64,000 nucleotides of DNA from Asticcacaulis machinosus (GTDB lineage: Bacteria > Pseudomonadota > Alphaproteobacteria > Caulobacterales > Caulobacteraceae). Positions 34,256 to 43,861 of the stretch are shown piece by piece; within the stretch, counting starts at the first letter, position 1, and each line of letters opens with the position of its first letter. Below the pieces are notes generated by a model. That model did no database searches, was not told where the DNA came from, and worked only from the letters and a program-made list of their open reading frames with translations. A program made the translations under genes and the position numbers. Location: NCBI RefSeq assembly GCF_028550435.1, contig NZ_JAQQKV010000001.1, positions 1,426,001 to 1,490,000 on the forward strand. Reading direction: 5' to 3'.

Positions 34256-37200
34256 TTAGGATGCAAGCCAATTTATGGCGTTAATCAGAAGTCGCGTTTG
34301 CAGCGGCGCCACCATGTCCGGCAAACGATGAACCATGACCTTCATGGCATTTTTTTGGACCACAAAGGTCGCCGCGCCATTATGGCGGTCATGGTCACGG
34401 CTGTAGGCGGCGATGACCTCGATACCATCACCATCGATGATCAGGCCATTGGACGGCTGCCCCTCGATCTGATGGAAGACCGATGTCGCCTGATCGACCG
34501 GCAGGCCGTCAAAAATGGCGTAGGCCCGCAGGTAGTTCCAGTTGCCCATCCACGGCGCGCGCAGATTTCCGACCGCCCCTGAATAGCTGAATAGCCCCAG
34601 TGCCGACAACTGCTTGGCTACCCCGTCGGCCAGACCATCTTCGGGCACATAGGCCATCAGCGGCGTACCGGATTTGACAGCCGACAACACATCAGCAGGC
34701 AACTCCCCCAGCACCAGTTTCGGCTTTTCGTCCTTGCTTGGCTGGGCCTCAAGGCCGGTTTGTTCGCCGATTTGACGCCGCGCGATTTCATCAGCTTTGA
34801 GGCCCGACGCGATTATGGCGTTATATTTGACCCCGACTTTGAAATCCTCAAAGGTCACGCCCTTGATGGCCGAAAGCTGATCGCGGAAGGATTTCGATAC
34901 CCCCGACAGGGCGATGCGTATGGGCTTGGTAAAGGCCGGTTTAGTATCCACCACCCATATGTCGCGCACAAAAGACGGATGGCCTTTCAGTTCGATCTGG
35001 ATCTTATTCAGCCCCGCCTTGGTCAGGGCCGGTGTTTTGACGCTTTCGGCCAGCAGATAGCGGTACTGATCGCGGACATGGGTTGGCGCGGCATAGGTCG
35101 CGATATCGGTCGCCTTACCGTCCGGCTCAATCAGGCTCAGTTTCAATTCGCCGGATATTTGTGTATCCGTATCATTGAGCAGATAGATATCCAGCTCCGC
35201 CGCCTCACCGGCCGCATAGGTTAGCTTTCTCTGCTTAGCGATGGGGCGGACCGGCAACAGGCTCTGTCTGATCAGGTCGGGATTGGCCTTGAAATATCTG
35301 AGGTTATCGACAATGCCGGAATGGTTCTCAATGGCCGTCGTTTCCCAGCCGGAAATGGCGGCGACATCGACTTCATCACCGATACGGATATTTTCCATAT
35401 AGTTCTGCCAGCCGTCATAGACCTTGCGCCCGACCGATAAAAACAGGCTCTCAGTGGTCGGAAACGCTTTGCGGAACCCCCATTTGTCGAGATAGGCGGA
35501 GGTGTTTTCGACAATGACCTTATGGTCCTCAAGGTCGTAGGATTTGCCGCCGCTGGCTAAGATATCGGCGACCATTTTCACATGGTTGTCGGCAACCGCA
35601 CAGCCCTGCATTTCACCGAATTCGACGATGAAGGGCTTCCCCGTCTGGCGATGCACATAGTCGTCTTTGTTGACATAAAAGCGGTCATACCATTGATCGC
35701 CCGCGGCCTGATGCTCGACCCACCAGCCGCCCCATTGCTCCACGTCTGAGCGGTAATAGTGGTCGTTATAGGCCAGGTACATGGCTTGTGCTGCGCCGCG
35801 CTTAACGAAGCCGTCATTAAGGATGACCGTGCGCGACGGGTCGGTGTCATGAATGGCTTTCAGCACCCGCTGCACGTCGGGGTTTTGCAGATTGGCCCCG
35901 ATCTCGTTTTGCAGGGTGTAGTGGGCCAGCGACGGGTGCGAGCGGAAGGTTTTGGCCATCGTCACGCATTTTTCAAACATGAAGTCGCGGCTGAACTGAT
36001 CGGCCTCGGATAAGGTCTCGCCGGGTTTCAGGTCGCGGCCAATGGCATGGCGTCCCCCGCCCGGCTCCATCACCCGCATCAGGCCCAGTTCGTCCTGCGC
36101 GGTAAAGACATCGTGCTTACCGACATTGCGGTGGGCGTGCAGGCAGTTGAGGCCCAGATCGTGTGCCGCCTCGACCTCCCGCCTCGACAAAGCCTTGGTT
36201 GGCCACATGCCATTATAGGCCCAGTAACCCCATGAAATCGCCGAATAGAGCTTGATGCGTTTGCCGTTCAGCCGCAGCAGGGCATCGGTGCCGACGCCAT
36301 CAACCACAAACCAGCGGAACCCAAAGCGCACGGTTTTGATCGAGGTGCCCTTCCCTACCGGCCACTCAAAACGCAGACGATAAAGGTTGCGGTTGTCTAA
36401 ATCCCACAGCTTGGCATCCGGCTTGGTGAGCGTAAACTTCGCCGTGGCGCGGTTGCCGCTGATGTTGAGGCTGTCCAGTTTGATATCGGCGGCCAGTGGC
36501 GTTCCGTGGTCATCCGTCAGCGTGATCTTCGGTTTGCCGGTCTTCACGGCCTTACTGAGCGCAACCTCCATATGGGCGGTGACGGTACGAGCGTCAGGTG
36601 TATTCAGAACCCACGCATCCTCGATGTGCGCCTCCAGCGGATGCACACTCAATGACAGGCCGCGGTCCAGCCCGCCAAAGCCGTGGGAGGCAAACAGCTT
36701 CAGCTTGCCCCACATCATGGTGGTCGAATCGCGCCAGTCATAGCGCCCGCCCGGATTGGTGATGCGGATCGCCAACCGGTTGGCCTGCCCCGGTTTCATG
36801 GCCGCCGTCAGGTCGCAATCGATCGGCAGTTCCGACATGATCGAATAGCCGACCAGTAGCTCATTCAAGAACACCTCGGCCCGCAGGCGTGCCCCGCGAA
36901 TATGCAGCAATACCCGCTTGCCCTTGGCTACGGCCGGGATTGCAATCTCACGCCACCACCACGACACACCGCGATAGGCACCGTTTTGCGGCACATCATC
37001 ATCGGCAGCATAGCGGTATTCATCGCCCGTATAGGGGCGCAGACCAAACCGGCCCCAGAAATACTGCTCGACCGTTGCAGGCAAGGTCACCGTGACTTCG
37101 GGTTTCAGCGCCCCCCAGCCGCCGGTTGGCGGATTAATCGGCAATGATTTCAAGTCGACCTGCGACGGCAAGTAGATCACATCGTCCTTATAGGCGGCTT

Positions 37201-37342
37201 TTTCATCGACCCACAGGTTCCAGCCCTCATCGGGAATGTCCAGCGCACCCGTTTCAGACGCCACAGCGGGGGCTGAAAACGTGACGGCGGTTCCGGCAGC
37301 CGCCGATGCGCCCAGGAAATTACGTCGGTTAATCACGGTCAT
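34256..37342 (-). CDS. GH2 family beta-galactosidase-like glycoside hydrolase
   Basis: This 1028-residue protein starts at the ATG at 37342, directly before a Tat-type signal (INRRNFLGASAAAG). The frame extends 19 codons further upstream, but that part is a translated palindromic repeat and is not counted. Domain order is a sugar-binding jelly roll (about residues 80-240: GAYRGVSWWWREIAIP, RAEVFLNELLVGYS), immunoglobulin-like domain, then a TIM barrel (about 350-640). The acid/base is E480 in HYTLQNE; the nucleophile is probably E574 or E577 in FIVEFGEMQG. GH2 members in pectin loci include beta-galactosidases and beta-glucuronidases. The C-terminal 350 residues are an extra region. It follows CE8 after a 142-nt gap filled by repeats. 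Confidence 0.88.
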   Translation of the reverse strand: MTVINRRNFLGASAAAGTAVTFSAPAVASETGALDIPDEGWNLWVDEKAAYKDDVIYLPSQVDLKSLPINPPTGGWGALKPEVTVTLPATVEQYFWGRFGLRPYTGDEYRYAADDDVPQNGAYRGVSWWWREIAIPAVAKGKRVLLHIRGARLRAEVFLNELLVGYSIMSELPIDCDLTAAMKPGQANRLAIRITNPGGRYDWRDSTTMMWGKLKLFASHGFGGLDRGLSLSVHPLEAHIEDAWVLNTPDARTVTAHMEVALSKAVKTGKPKITLTDDHGTPLAADIKLDSLNISGNRATAKFTLTKPDAKLWDLDNRNLYRLRFEWPVGKGTSIKTVRFGFRWFVVDGVGTDALLRLNGKRIKLYSAISWGYWAYNGMWPTKALSRREVEAAHDLGLNCLHAHRNVGKHDVFTAQDELGLMRVMEPGGGRHAIGRDLKPGETLSEADQFSRDFMFEKCVTMAKTFRSHPSLAHYTLQNEIGANLQNPDVQRVLKAIHDTDPSRTVILNDGFVKRGAAQAMYLAYNDHYYRSDVEQWGGWWVEHQAAGDQWYDRFYVNKDDYVHRQTGKPFIVEFGEMQGCAVADNHVKMVADILASGGKSYDLEDHKVIVENTSAYLDKWGFRKAFPTTESLFLSVGRKVYDGWQNYMENIRIGDEVDVAAISGWETTAIENHSGIVDNLRYFKANPDLIRQSLLPVRPIAKQRKLTYAAGEAAELDIYLLNDTDTQISGELKLSLIEPDGKATDIATYAAPTHVRDQYRYLLAESVKTPALTKAGLNKIQIELKGHPSFVRDIWVVDTKPAFTKPIRIALSGVSKSFRDQLSAIKGVTFEDFKVGVKYNAIIASGLKADEIARRQIGEQTGLEAQPSKDEKPKLVLGELPADVLSAVKSGTPLMAYVPEDGLADGVAKQLSALGLFSYSGAVGNLRAPWMGNWNYLRAYAIFDGLPVDQATSVFHQIEGQPSNGLIIDGDGIEVIAAYSRDHDRHNGAATFVVQKNAMKVMVHRLPDMVAPLQTRLLINAINWLAS

Positions 37343-37357
37343 TATTCGCTCGTTTCC

Positions 37358-37480
37358 CCCTCTCCCCACATGTGGGGAGAGGGTTGGGGTGAGGGGCAAT
37401 CTTTTGAGAAACCGTTTGGCCCCTCATCCGGCACAAAGACAAATCTTTGCGCCACCTTCTCCCCGCTTGCGGGGAGAAGG
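37358..37480. repeat. Paired REP-like hairpins in inverted orientation (empty form)
   Basis: The left hairpin is a perfect 26-bp palindrome (37358-37383, centre ACATGT) with the inward tail TTGGGGTGAGGGGC. The right hairpin is CCTTCTCCCCGC-TT-GCGGGGAGAAGG (37455-37480), with a related tail GGCCCCTCATCC inward (about 37419-37430). The hairpins face outward and the tails inward, as in the gene-containing cassette at 57791-58270. It fills most of the gap between CE8 and GH2 and could stabilise or process the operon mRNA. Confidence 0.85.
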
Positions 37481-37484
37481 AAAT

Positions 37485-38456
37485 TCATTCGATCCAGTTC
37501 AGGTCTTTGAACACGGCCTGCAGCCGCCATTTCGCCGCCTGTTCCGCCGTCAGCGTTTTGGCCCAGAAGGCCCGCTGGCTCATATCACCACCGGGGCCGG
37601 TCGAATTAAACTCGGCATAATGGGCGGTGGCATAGGTTTCGGTCTTGCCCGGCGTCCATTCGCGCCAGCCTTCCGGGTGGATGCGGCCGTCGATCTGGGT
37701 ATTGAGAAAGATCACCTGCGCATAAGGCCGCCACGCCCGCCCGAAGTAATAGGTGCCCGTCCCCGCCGTGGTGATGCGGCAGTGATCAAACACATAGGCT
37801 GAGGTCTCCGACTCAGCCGTGCGGCTGTGGGCCGTAATAAACGCCCCGTCACGTTCGATAATATGCAGGTGACATTTATCAAAAAACGCCAGGGCATTGC
37901 CGAAAATAAAGTCGACATGGCCCTCGATATAACAGTCCTTATAATACTGGCGGCTCGGCTTGTTTTTGTCCTTTGAGGCCGCGTAAAGCGTGTCCTGCGC
38001 CCCCAGCAGCATGACCTTATCCAGCACCGCCCGATCGGCCGTCAGGTACAGCGCCACGGCTTGCGACGGATTATCCGGCTGGGTGGTGTGATAGTCATTG
38101 GCTATGGTCAGGTTTTCGGCGCGAAAGCCATCACCGGTCACCGTAAAGGACGAAGACTTGCCCGTCCCGCCCGCCATTTTGGCGCTGTCGCCCCAGACGA
38201 TGACCGTATCATCGGGCCGCTCCCCCTTACCCACAATGTGGACATCGGGTTTAGACAGCGTCAGCTTTTCGCGGTAGGTGCCGGCTGATAGCTCAATCAC
38301 GCCGCCGGTGGCGGGTAAGGCCTCAAATGCCGCCGCCAGTGTCTTGTGGTCGGCAGGGACACGAATGACGGGACGATTCTGGGGCTGGGCCCAGGCCTGC
38401 GTTACCGGTGTCACCGCCACCGCAAGGCCGCCCAAGACTAATCTGCGCGAAATCAT
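37485..38456 (-). CDS. Pectin methylesterase, CE8
   Basis: This 323-residue exported enzyme has a Tat-like signal (ISRRLVLGGLAVAV). All CE8 signature blocks are present: GTYREK (residues 59-64), QAVAL with Q132, GAQDTLY with catalytic D155, YIEGHVDFIFG with nucleophile D182, and YFGRAWRPY with R240 and W242 (LGRPW in plant enzymes). It removes methyl ester from homogalacturonan so that PL10 and PL1 lyases can cleave. The protein is close to the minimal family size. It lies 9 nt after the GH43 gene and before the GH2 gene in the operon. Confidence 0.94.
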   Translation of the reverse strand: MISRRLVLGGLAVAVTPVTQAWAQPQNRPVIRVPADHKTLAAAFEALPATGGVIELSAGTYREKLTLSKPDVHIVGKGERPDDTVIVWGDSAKMAGGTGKSSSFTVTGDGFRAENLTIANDYHTTQPDNPSQAVALYLTADRAVLDKVMLLGAQDTLYAASKDKNKPSRQYYKDCYIEGHVDFIFGNALAFFDKCHLHIIERDGAFITAHSRTAESETSAYVFDHCRITTAGTGTYYFGRAWRPYAQVIFLNTQIDGRIHPEGWREWTPGKTETYATAHYAEFNSTGPGGDMSQRAFWAKTLTAEQAAKWRLQAVFKDLNWIE

Positions 38457-38465
38457 ATCCGCCCC

Positions 38466-40106
38466 TTACAACGCTCTGTAGGTGAAGTTCTTAAAGCGCG
38501 CCTCGCCCTTACCGGCCGCGTAGAAACCGGGCTTGAGCATCAGGAAACCGCCGCGGACATTGTGGTGATAGCCCGACACTTCCATGCCGCGGTCAAAGCG
38601 TTTCCACGTCTTACCGTCGGCGGAGGTATCAAACGTCACGATATGGCGGTTGTTCCGCAGGCGCATAAACATGCGTTTGCCGTATTGATGGGCCGGACGC
38701 CCGCGCTCAATGCCATACTGGTGGGTGACAAAATTTTTCCCATCAAACCCAAGACCGCAATAGAGTTTGGTGTCGTAAAACAGGATCAGACCCGCGCGCG
38801 CACCATCATCAATCTCGATCTCACATTCAATCTCATAGGCCGGATCGCCGACAATGGTGATCAGCGGCGCGCCTGAGCTTGGGGCCTCACCGGCGGCCTT
38901 GAGGTGCAGCGTGCCATTATTGAGACGGATACGGTCGCGCTCACCCGCCGGCGGGTTGAAGAAGTTCCACTGAATGCCGTACTTATCGGTTGAGAAATCA
39001 TCCGAGCGGGCAATGCCGTGAGCGGGTGTCGCGCCATGCGGTTTGCCGCCCTTGGGCTTTGCGATCGGCTTTGACAGGTCGCCGCCGCCATAATCGAACC
39101 AGCCGTCTTTCGTCCAGGTGATCGGGGCCAGAAGCGTCTGCCGCCCCAAGGTCCAAAAACCGTTTTCATAGCCGTGATAAACGCTCCACCAGTCACCCGC
39201 TGGCCCTTCGACCAGGGTGGCATGGCCGCGTGACCACCATTTTTCGTCAGCACTGACCGTGCGCACCAAAGGATTGCGCGGGTGATCTTCCCACGGGCCA
39301 TTGATCGACTTTGAGCGGGCGGCGATGACCATATGGCCGGTCGGCGGGCCTGCGGTGCCACCCACGGCGGTGATCAGGTAGAAATAGTCACCGTGACGGG
39401 TGATCTTCGGGCCTTCCGGCGCAAAACCTTCGACGATCCAGTCGGACGGATAGCGCCACGGCTTATAGACATTTTCCGGCGCGCCGACGCGGCTTAAACC
39501 ATCGTCCGACAGGCGAACGCGGTCACCACCCGACAGGAACAGCCAGCGTGAACCGTCTTCGCCGACCGCATGGCCGGGATCAATGTGGCTGGGCAGGTCA
39601 AGGTCGATCGGCTCGGACCAAGGCCCCTCGATCTTGTCGGCCCAGATCACCCACGAGGTGGTTTTCGAGTCCGGCGCTGTGGTCTTTTTGGTCGGGATAT
39701 AAAGATAATACCGGCCCTTGTGTTTGATCAGTTCCGGCGCCCAGACCGAGCCGATGTTCTTCGTCAGGGTCGCCGTCACCGGCCGCCAGTTGACCAGATC
39801 CTTTGAATGCCAGATCACCAGACCCGGATAGGCGTCAAAGGTCGAAAAGGTCATATAGTAATTATCACCGTCCTTCAGGATCGACGGATCGGGATGATCA
39901 CCGGCCATGATCGGGTTGAGGAAGGTGCCGTTGCCGAGGTCGGCCTTGCGCTGCCCCTCGACGCCCTTGGCCCACGGCGATATCTTGCCTGTCAGTTGTT
40001 GCAGTTCGTCCGACGGCGCCTGTGCCTGGGCGGCCTTGGGCGCGCCCAATAAAAACGCGCCTAAACTGAACGATTTCAGGGCATTGCGCCTGCTGGTGTC
40101 TGACAT
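38466..40106 (-). CDS. GH43 arabinosidase/xylosidase-type hydrolase with C-terminal beta-sandwich
   Basis: This 546-residue protein starts at the ATG at 40106, which gives a proper Tat-like signal (TSRRNALKSFSLGAFLLG). The catalytic triad pattern of GH43 is clear: base D73 in AGDHPDPSI, D176 in SHIDPGHA, and acid E231 in FAPEGPKI. A C-terminal domain (about residues 380-546: DDFSTDKYGIQWNFFNP and GKTWKRFDRGMEVSGYHHN) resembles the GH43 beta-sandwich that shapes the active-site entrance. Substrates of this architecture include beta-xylosides and alpha-L-arabinofuranosides; in this pectin operon arabinan or galactan side chains are most likely. It lies 33 nt after PL1 and 9 nt before CE8. Confidence 0.9.
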   Translation of the reverse strand: MSDTSRRNALKSFSLGAFLLGAPKAAQAQAPSDELQQLTGKISPWAKGVEGQRKADLGNGTFLNPIMAGDHPDPSILKDGDNYYMTFSTFDAYPGLVIWHSKDLVNWRPVTATLTKNIGSVWAPELIKHKGRYYLYIPTKKTTAPDSKTTSWVIWADKIEGPWSEPIDLDLPSHIDPGHAVGEDGSRWLFLSGGDRVRLSDDGLSRVGAPENVYKPWRYPSDWIVEGFAPEGPKITRHGDYFYLITAVGGTAGPPTGHMVIAARSKSINGPWEDHPRNPLVRTVSADEKWWSRGHATLVEGPAGDWWSVYHGYENGFWTLGRQTLLAPITWTKDGWFDYGGGDLSKPIAKPKGGKPHGATPAHGIARSDDFSTDKYGIQWNFFNPPAGERDRIRLNNGTLHLKAAGEAPSSGAPLITIVGDPAYEIECEIEIDDGARAGLILFYDTKLYCGLGFDGKNFVTHQYGIERGRPAHQYGKRMFMRLRNNRHIVTFDTSADGKTWKRFDRGMEVSGYHHNVRGGFLMLKPGFYAAGKGEARFKNFTYRAL

Positions 40107-40139
40107 TTCCGGTTCCCTTGTTTCATAGTGCAATAATTT

Positions 40140-41384
40140 TTAAGTGTGTTGGATCGGGTAGCCCCCGACCTCTTGTTCTGAATGCATAATCCGGCCCGTA
40201 CCGGCTTTGGCTTGGGCTACAATACGGGCATCAATGGCATCGCGCCGGTTGGGACGCGCACCACAGGTTTTATACACGAAGGCTTCAACGGCTTTGGCCG
40301 GGCGGGAGTTAAGCCCCTGCGGCCAGAACATCTCCTTTGGCACCGACCGGATAAAGGCTTTTGGCTTATACGTGTCACCGGTGTCATGTCCGTCGGGACG
40401 GGCCTGATAATAGCCGATAATCGGAGCTGTGCTGCCATCGGCAAAGCTTGCGATATTATCAGTGGCATGCAGCCGCAAATCCCCCGCGCCACCAAAGGTC
40501 AGCATAGCAAGACCTGCCCGCGTATCCACGCCCCCGCGCATGACGTTTCCACGCAAAATCATGCCGCCGGACTCAATCACCCGCCCCGCCCACTGATCCT
40601 CAACCAGCGTATATTGCGCGCACGTATGGCCCGGATTGACGAACACATTATTGATGACCGCACACTGCCCGCCGCCCTTAACCAGCGGATGGCGCTCATT
40701 ATTATGGGCATACAGGTTACCGTAAATCAGCACCCCCGTCACATTATCGTGCACCAAAGACCCCATCGAATGGGGGCCTTTTGAATGGCTGGCGTCATGC
40801 AGGGATTCGGCGATCAGGTTATGGCTGAAGGTAATGCGGTGGGAAGTGTTACGCCGCCAGTCCTCAGGCCCCGCCCCGTCAAAGCGCGGCCCCGATGCCG
40901 ACAAGGCTTCATCGACCGCCCAGGTAAAGCTGCAATGATCGATAATGACATCATGACCACCGACAATCGACAGGCCGTCCGGCTCAAAGCCGCCGCCCTT
41001 GGCCACCCCAGCCGTGCCCGGCCGCACGGCGATATGGCGGAAAATGACATCATGGGTGGCCACCCGCACCCCGCCCTTGATCAGGGTTACACCAGGTTCG
41101 GGCGCGGTTTCACCGGCCACCGTCACAAACGGCTCACGGATATCGAGCGAGGTCTTACTGAGATCGATCACGCCACCTATGGCAAATTCAATCACCCGCG
41201 GGCCGGTGGCTTCCAGCGCGGCTTTGAGCGAGCCTTCGCCGGACGGATTGAGATTAGTGACGCGTAAGGTTCGCCCGCCCGCCCCGCCGCGTGTGGCGGT
41301 ATAGAGCGACGGCGATGAGGCCAGCACGGGCCCTGCCACGGTCAGGCTCATCGCCCCCGCCAAAAGACCGCGCCGGTCGATCAT
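40140..41384 (-). CDS. Pectate lyase, PL1-like (copy 2)
   Basis: This 414-residue protein has a short Tat-like signal (IDRRGLLAGAMSLTVAG). It repeats the blocks of the 29349-30716 paralogue: GGRTLRVTNLNPSGEGSLKAAL, VIEFAIGGVIDL, PFVTVAGETAP, VIIDHCSFTWAVDEALSASGPRF and LVHDNVTGVLIYGNLYAHNNERHPLVKGG. It is a right-handed beta-helix pectate lyase. Its ATG overlaps the stop of GH95 by 4 nt (ATGA). The two PL1 copies are clearly diverged, so they are not recent duplicates. Confidence 0.86.
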   Translation of the reverse strand: MIDRRGLLAGAMSLTVAGPVLASSPSLYTATRGGAGGRTLRVTNLNPSGEGSLKAALEATGPRVIEFAIGGVIDLSKTSLDIREPFVTVAGETAPEPGVTLIKGGVRVATHDVIFRHIAVRPGTAGVAKGGGFEPDGLSIVGGHDVIIDHCSFTWAVDEALSASGPRFDGAGPEDWRRNTSHRITFSHNLIAESLHDASHSKGPHSMGSLVHDNVTGVLIYGNLYAHNNERHPLVKGGGQCAVINNVFVNPGHTCAQYTLVEDQWAGRVIESGGMILRGNVMRGGVDTRAGLAMLTFGGAGDLRLHATDNIASFADGSTAPIIGYYQARPDGHDTGDTYKPKAFIRSVPKEMFWPQGLNSRPAKAVEAFVYKTCGARPNRRDAIDARIVAQAKAGTGRIMHSEQEVGGYPIQHT

Positions 41385-43771
41385 GCCGCCACCAGCTTCA
41401 CGCCGTCAAAAGTGTAGGCCGCGCTTTGACCGGCCCGCAGCTTAACCTCGATCACCTGCTGACCAAACACCAGACGGGTAGCCTCGCCCAGACGGCTGGT
41501 CAGAGTTACCCGCTCAGGTTTGCCATCCTTCCAGCTCAGATCAACGCCGTAGCCCGCCCGCGCCTGAAGGCCCGCCACCTTACCGGTCGGCCAGGCCGAG
41601 GGTAAGGCAGGCAGGATGATGATCTCATCATTATAGGACTGCATCAGCATCTCAACCATGCCGGAGGTGCCGCCGAAATTACCGTCGATCTGGAACGGCG
41701 GATGGGCATCGAACATGTTGGGATAGGTGCGCTCAGGCCCCAGCAGCAGTTTCAGGATGCTGTGGGTGCGCTCCCCCTCGCCCAGCCGCGCCCACAGATT
41801 GATGCGCCAGCCAATGGCCCAGCCGGTCGACATATCGCCGCGCAGATCAAGCGATTTCTTGGCCGCGGCGGCCAGTTCAGGCGTCCCGCGCGGGGTAATC
41901 TGGGTTGACGGATAAAGGCCATACAGATGCGAGACATGGCGATGGTGCATGTCATGGGCGTCCATATCCCAGTCGTCTTTCCATTCCTGAAGCTGACCGG
42001 CCTTACCGATCTGGTTGGGCACCAACTGGCCGCGCAGGGTCTTAATTTCCTTGCGCAAAGCCGCATCGGTTTTCAGGATTTCAGCCGCCCTGACCGTATT
42101 GTCAAACAGGTCGCGGATGATCTGCATGTCCATAGTCGGCCCGGCGCAGATCGAGGTGCCGAACTTATGGCGGTTTTCCGGCGATATCGACGGCGATGTG
42201 ACCATGTAGCCTGAGGCCGGATCCTTAACCAGCGTATCGACAAAGAACAGCGATGCCCCTTTCAGGATCGGGTAGATCTCCTTGAGGTAAGCCTTGTCGC
42301 GGCCATAGTCATAGCGATCCCACAGGTGCAGGCACAGCCACGCCCCGCCGGTCGGCCATGTGCCATAGAAAGCCGCATCGATCGGGGCCGTCGCCCGCCA
42401 CAGGTCGGTATTGTGATGCGTCACCCACCCACGAGCGCCGTACATGATTTTGGCGGTCTCAGCCCCCGTCACCGAAATGTCCCTGACCATCGAAATTAAT
42501 GGATCAACCAGTTCCGGCAGGGCGGTCGGCTCAGCCGGCCAATAGTTCATCTCGGTATTGATATTGATGGTGTATTTGCCACCCCACGGAGCCGAGGTCT
42601 TTTCGTTCCATAGCCCTTGCAGGTTCGCCGGTTGCGTACCGGGACGCGAGCAGCCAATCAGCAGATAGCGCCCGTATTGGAAATAGAGCGCCGCCAGTGC
42701 CGGATCGTCCTGAGACAATGATTTGGCGATGCGTTCATTGGTCGGCTGATCAGCAAATTCGGTGCGGCCGAAATCGACAGAAACACGGTTAAACAGGCGC
42801 TGATGCTCGACCACATGGTCGCCCAAAATCTGATCATAGGGACGCGCCACCGCCGCCGCGATTTGGGCTTTGGTAATGGCGGTGGGATCGCCCGACACAT
42901 CACGATAGGTCTTATAGTTGGTGGCCGCCGTCGAATAGATGATGACCTCATCGGCCTTCGAGACGACCAGTTCATCGACGCCTGTAGTCTGCTGGCCACC
43001 CTTGGCCACCACCCGCACCCGGTTTTCAAAGCGGAGCGCGCCGTCCTTACCGTTATGAGGGCTGTTGCGTCCGGACAGGACAATTTCGGTAGGGCCTTCG
43101 ATCGCGACCGCTGCTGCCATCGGCGTCTCAAACCCAAGCTGAAATGATACGCTGCCCGGTTTGTCGGCGGTCAGGCGCACCACCAAGACCTGATCGACGG
43201 GGGAGATAAAGGCTTCACGCGTATAGGTCACGCCGTTCTGACGATAGGTGACGGTCGATACCGCCCGCGTCAGGTCAAGCTCGCGGCGGTAACCGCTGGC
43301 GTTCGACGACGGCCCAAAGGTCAGGGTTAGTTCCCCGATCGTCTGGTATGAGACCTGACGGATCGGATTGGCCATCATCCTGGCCTGAATGAGCGTCTGC
43401 GCCTCAAGGTACTGGCCGTCAAAGATCAGCTTGCGCACTTCGGGTAGAGCCGCCAAGGCCTCCGGATTTGCCGGCTGATACGGTGCCCCGGCATAGAGGG
43501 TGTCTTCGTTCAGTTGCAGCCGCTCACGTGCCACGCCGCCGAACACCATCGCCCCCAGACGGCCATTGCCCAACGGCAGGGCCTCAGTCCATTCCACAGC
43601 GGGGGTTTTATACCACAGGGTCAGGTCACCCGGTTTTGCAGGCTGACGCGGCTGTGGTGACGGAAGAGCGGTTTGGGCCAGCACTTGGGCCAGCACATGG
43701 GCGGGGATCGCGGTCATGCCCGCAAGCACAGCGGAAAACTTAAGACCGGTTCGCCGTGTAATGCCTGCCAT
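41381..43771 (-). CDS. GH95 alpha-L-fucosidase / alpha-L-galactosidase
   Basis: This 796-residue exported protein has a Tat-like signal (TRRTGLKFSAVLAGM). An N-terminal beta-sandwich (LWYKTPAVEWTEALPLGNGRLGAMVFGG) is followed by an (alpha/alpha)6 barrel. GH95 active-site residues are all recognisable: N403 and N405 in ININTEMNYWP, acid E532 in SPSISPEN, and D696 in FQIDGNFGG. The enzyme inverts terminal alpha-L-fucosides or alpha-L-galactosides, sugars found in rhamnogalacturonan side chains and xyloglucan. It is the first gene of the long minus-strand pectin operon. GGAG lies 8 nt before its ATG. Upstream lie a repeat and an AT-rich palindrome, then the terminators of the receptor gene. Confidence 0.94.
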   Translation of the reverse strand: MAGITRRTGLKFSAVLAGMTAIPAHVLAQVLAQTALPSPQPRQPAKPGDLTLWYKTPAVEWTEALPLGNGRLGAMVFGGVARERLQLNEDTLYAGAPYQPANPEALAALPEVRKLIFDGQYLEAQTLIQARMMANPIRQVSYQTIGELTLTFGPSSNASGYRRELDLTRAVSTVTYRQNGVTYTREAFISPVDQVLVVRLTADKPGSVSFQLGFETPMAAAVAIEGPTEIVLSGRNSPHNGKDGALRFENRVRVVAKGGQQTTGVDELVVSKADEVIIYSTAATNYKTYRDVSGDPTAITKAQIAAAVARPYDQILGDHVVEHQRLFNRVSVDFGRTEFADQPTNERIAKSLSQDDPALAALYFQYGRYLLIGCSRPGTQPANLQGLWNEKTSAPWGGKYTININTEMNYWPAEPTALPELVDPLISMVRDISVTGAETAKIMYGARGWVTHHNTDLWRATAPIDAAFYGTWPTGGAWLCLHLWDRYDYGRDKAYLKEIYPILKGASLFFVDTLVKDPASGYMVTSPSISPENRHKFGTSICAGPTMDMQIIRDLFDNTVRAAEILKTDAALRKEIKTLRGQLVPNQIGKAGQLQEWKDDWDMDAHDMHHRHVSHLYGLYPSTQITPRGTPELAAAAKKSLDLRGDMSTGWAIGWRINLWARLGEGERTHSILKLLLGPERTYPNMFDAHPPFQIDGNFGGTSGMVEMLMQSYNDEIIILPALPSAWPTGKVAGLQARAGYGVDLSWKDGKPERVTLTSRLGEATRLVFGQQVIEVKLRAGQSAAYTFDGVKLVAA

Positions 43772-43800
43772 GATGAACGCTCCGTATGGGCATAAATACT

Positions 43801-43852
43801 AAAGCGATATGCGAAAAAGTGTAAGCGGTTTTTCGCACCAATATCGCGTTAA
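43801..43852. repeat. 52-bp dispersed hairpin repeat, copy 1
   Basis: The element starts AAAGCGATATGCGAAAAAGT and ends ATATCGCGTTAA. Stems are GCGATAT (43804-43810) with ATATCGC (43841-43847), and GCGAAAAA (43811-43818) with TTTTTCGC (43829-43836). A second copy at 57119-57169 differs mainly by compensatory changes. It lies in the leader or promoter region of the GH95 operon. Confidence 0.75.
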
Positions 43853-43861
43853 AACAAAAAC

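Noticed and set aside
37343-37399. N-terminal extension of the GH2 protein (PLTPTLSPHVGRGG)
   Set aside because: It is a translated REP-like repeat upstream of a good ATG and Tat signal; the extension would hide the signal peptide.
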